Assembly (NCBI GenBank): GCA_028289185.1
Contig: JAQGGV010000032.1
Location: forward strand, 1 to 6,387
Length of the DNA stretch: 6,387 nt
Source: Candidatus Saccharimonadota bacterium
GTDB taxonomy: Bacteria > Patescibacteriota > Saccharimonadia > Saccharimonadales > Saccharimonadaceae
Direction of reading: 5' to 3'
The notes under the pieces were generated by a model. The model worked only from the letters and a program-made list of their open reading frames with translations. It did not search any database and was not told where the DNA came from. A program made the position numbers and the translations under genes. This document shows positions 6,304 through 6,387 of the stretch, one piece after another. The number at the start of each line of letters is the position of its first letter. Position 1 is the stretch's first letter.

Positions 6304-6311
6304 AGGTATAG
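6297..6311. repeat. Perfect 6-base inverted repeat over the -10 box, possible operator
   Basis: CTATAC (6297-6302) and GTATAG (6306-6311) are perfect reverse complements with a 3-base spacer. They overlap the proposed -10 box and end one base before ATG 6313. A repressor bound here would block the promoter. A 3-base loop makes an RNA hairpin poor, and with no T run it is not a terminator for the MFS gene. Part of the symmetry comes from the AT-rich -10 itself. Confidence 0.4.
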
Positions 6312-6312
6312 T

Positions 6313-6387
6313 ATGGCAACAACACAAGCTCACTACATTCCAGGGGTCTGCAATATCAATCCTGTCGAAATTCGCAAGAGACGAATG
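6313..6387 (+). CDS. Start of an unidentified gene (25 codons, cut by the window edge)
   Basis: ATG 6313 opens a frame that runs without a stop to the last base. It begins M-A-T-T-Q-A-H-Y-I-P-G-V-C-N-I-N, continues P-V-E-I-R, and then has a basic run K-R-R before the edge. The Y-I-P-G-V-C-N-I start resembles, to my recollection, small uncharacterised membrane proteins from Saccharibacteria and related bacteria in which a basic stretch precedes the first helix. I cannot confirm that from 25 residues. The promoter box at 6295-6303 and the open frame support a real gene. The function is unknown. Confidence 0.6.
   Translation, partial: MATTQAHYIPGVCNINPVEIRKRRM

Noticed and set aside
6291..6312. 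Terminator after the MFS gene
   Set aside because: The inverted repeat here has a 3-base loop and no T run, and it coincides with an extended -10 box, so a promoter or operator reading fits better.

Overview
This window comes from a bacterium and is packed with membrane exporters. All complete genes encode polytopic transport proteins, and no RNA gene, CRISPR array, insertion sequence or phage gene is visible. Base composition looks balanced by eye. Gene spacing is tight: one stop/start overlap, one pair of abutting convergent stops, and a 21-base gap at the right end. The protein types (a DUF4162-tailed ABC ATPase with a COG3559-like permease, an MMPL protein and a 14-helix DHA2 major facilitator) suit a monoderm lineage such as Actinobacteria or Candidatus Saccharibacteria. 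The non-GC-rich composition and apparent leaderless promoters make me lean to Saccharibacteria, but this is an impression and not a proven placement.

Left region (1-2081, plus strand): the 3' end of an ABC ATPase gene runs by a TAATG overlap into its permease gene. The permease reading frame, about 540 codons, is broken once by an in-frame TAA at 801-803. The same frame stays open on both sides, and the codon falls in the cytoplasmic loop between helices 2 and 3, at a conserved acidic position of the E-x-x-G-x-x-(D/E) motif. The second half of the same permease carries an intact copy of this motif (Asp at 1611-1613), so the lesion can be read from the window alone. It is either a recent nonsense mutation, a sequence error, or a split permease made by reinitiation at GTG 831.

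Middle (2082-4481, minus strand): a 799-residue MMPL/RND-superfamily exporter, convergent with the permease and with no base between the two stop codons. It carries an Ala/Gln-rich, probably helical-hairpin insertion in its second extracytoplasmic domain.

Right (4482-6387): a 109-base divergent intergenic region holds a promoter for each direction and a small dyad. It is followed by a 566-residue DHA2-type MFS exporter with an extracellular loop containing its only two cysteines. The first 25 codons of another gene then run off the right edge. That gene and the MMPL gene both have a TATACT box only 7-9 bases before the ATG and no Shine-Dalgarno sequence, which suggests leaderless mRNAs. The MFS gene instead has a normal ribosome binding site.

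Together the genes form a cluster of three mechanistically unrelated exporters (ATP-driven ABC, and probably proton-driven RND and MFS). Clustering suggests roles in drug, lipid or toxic-compound export. Substrates cannot be read from the sequence, and no regulator gene is in the window.
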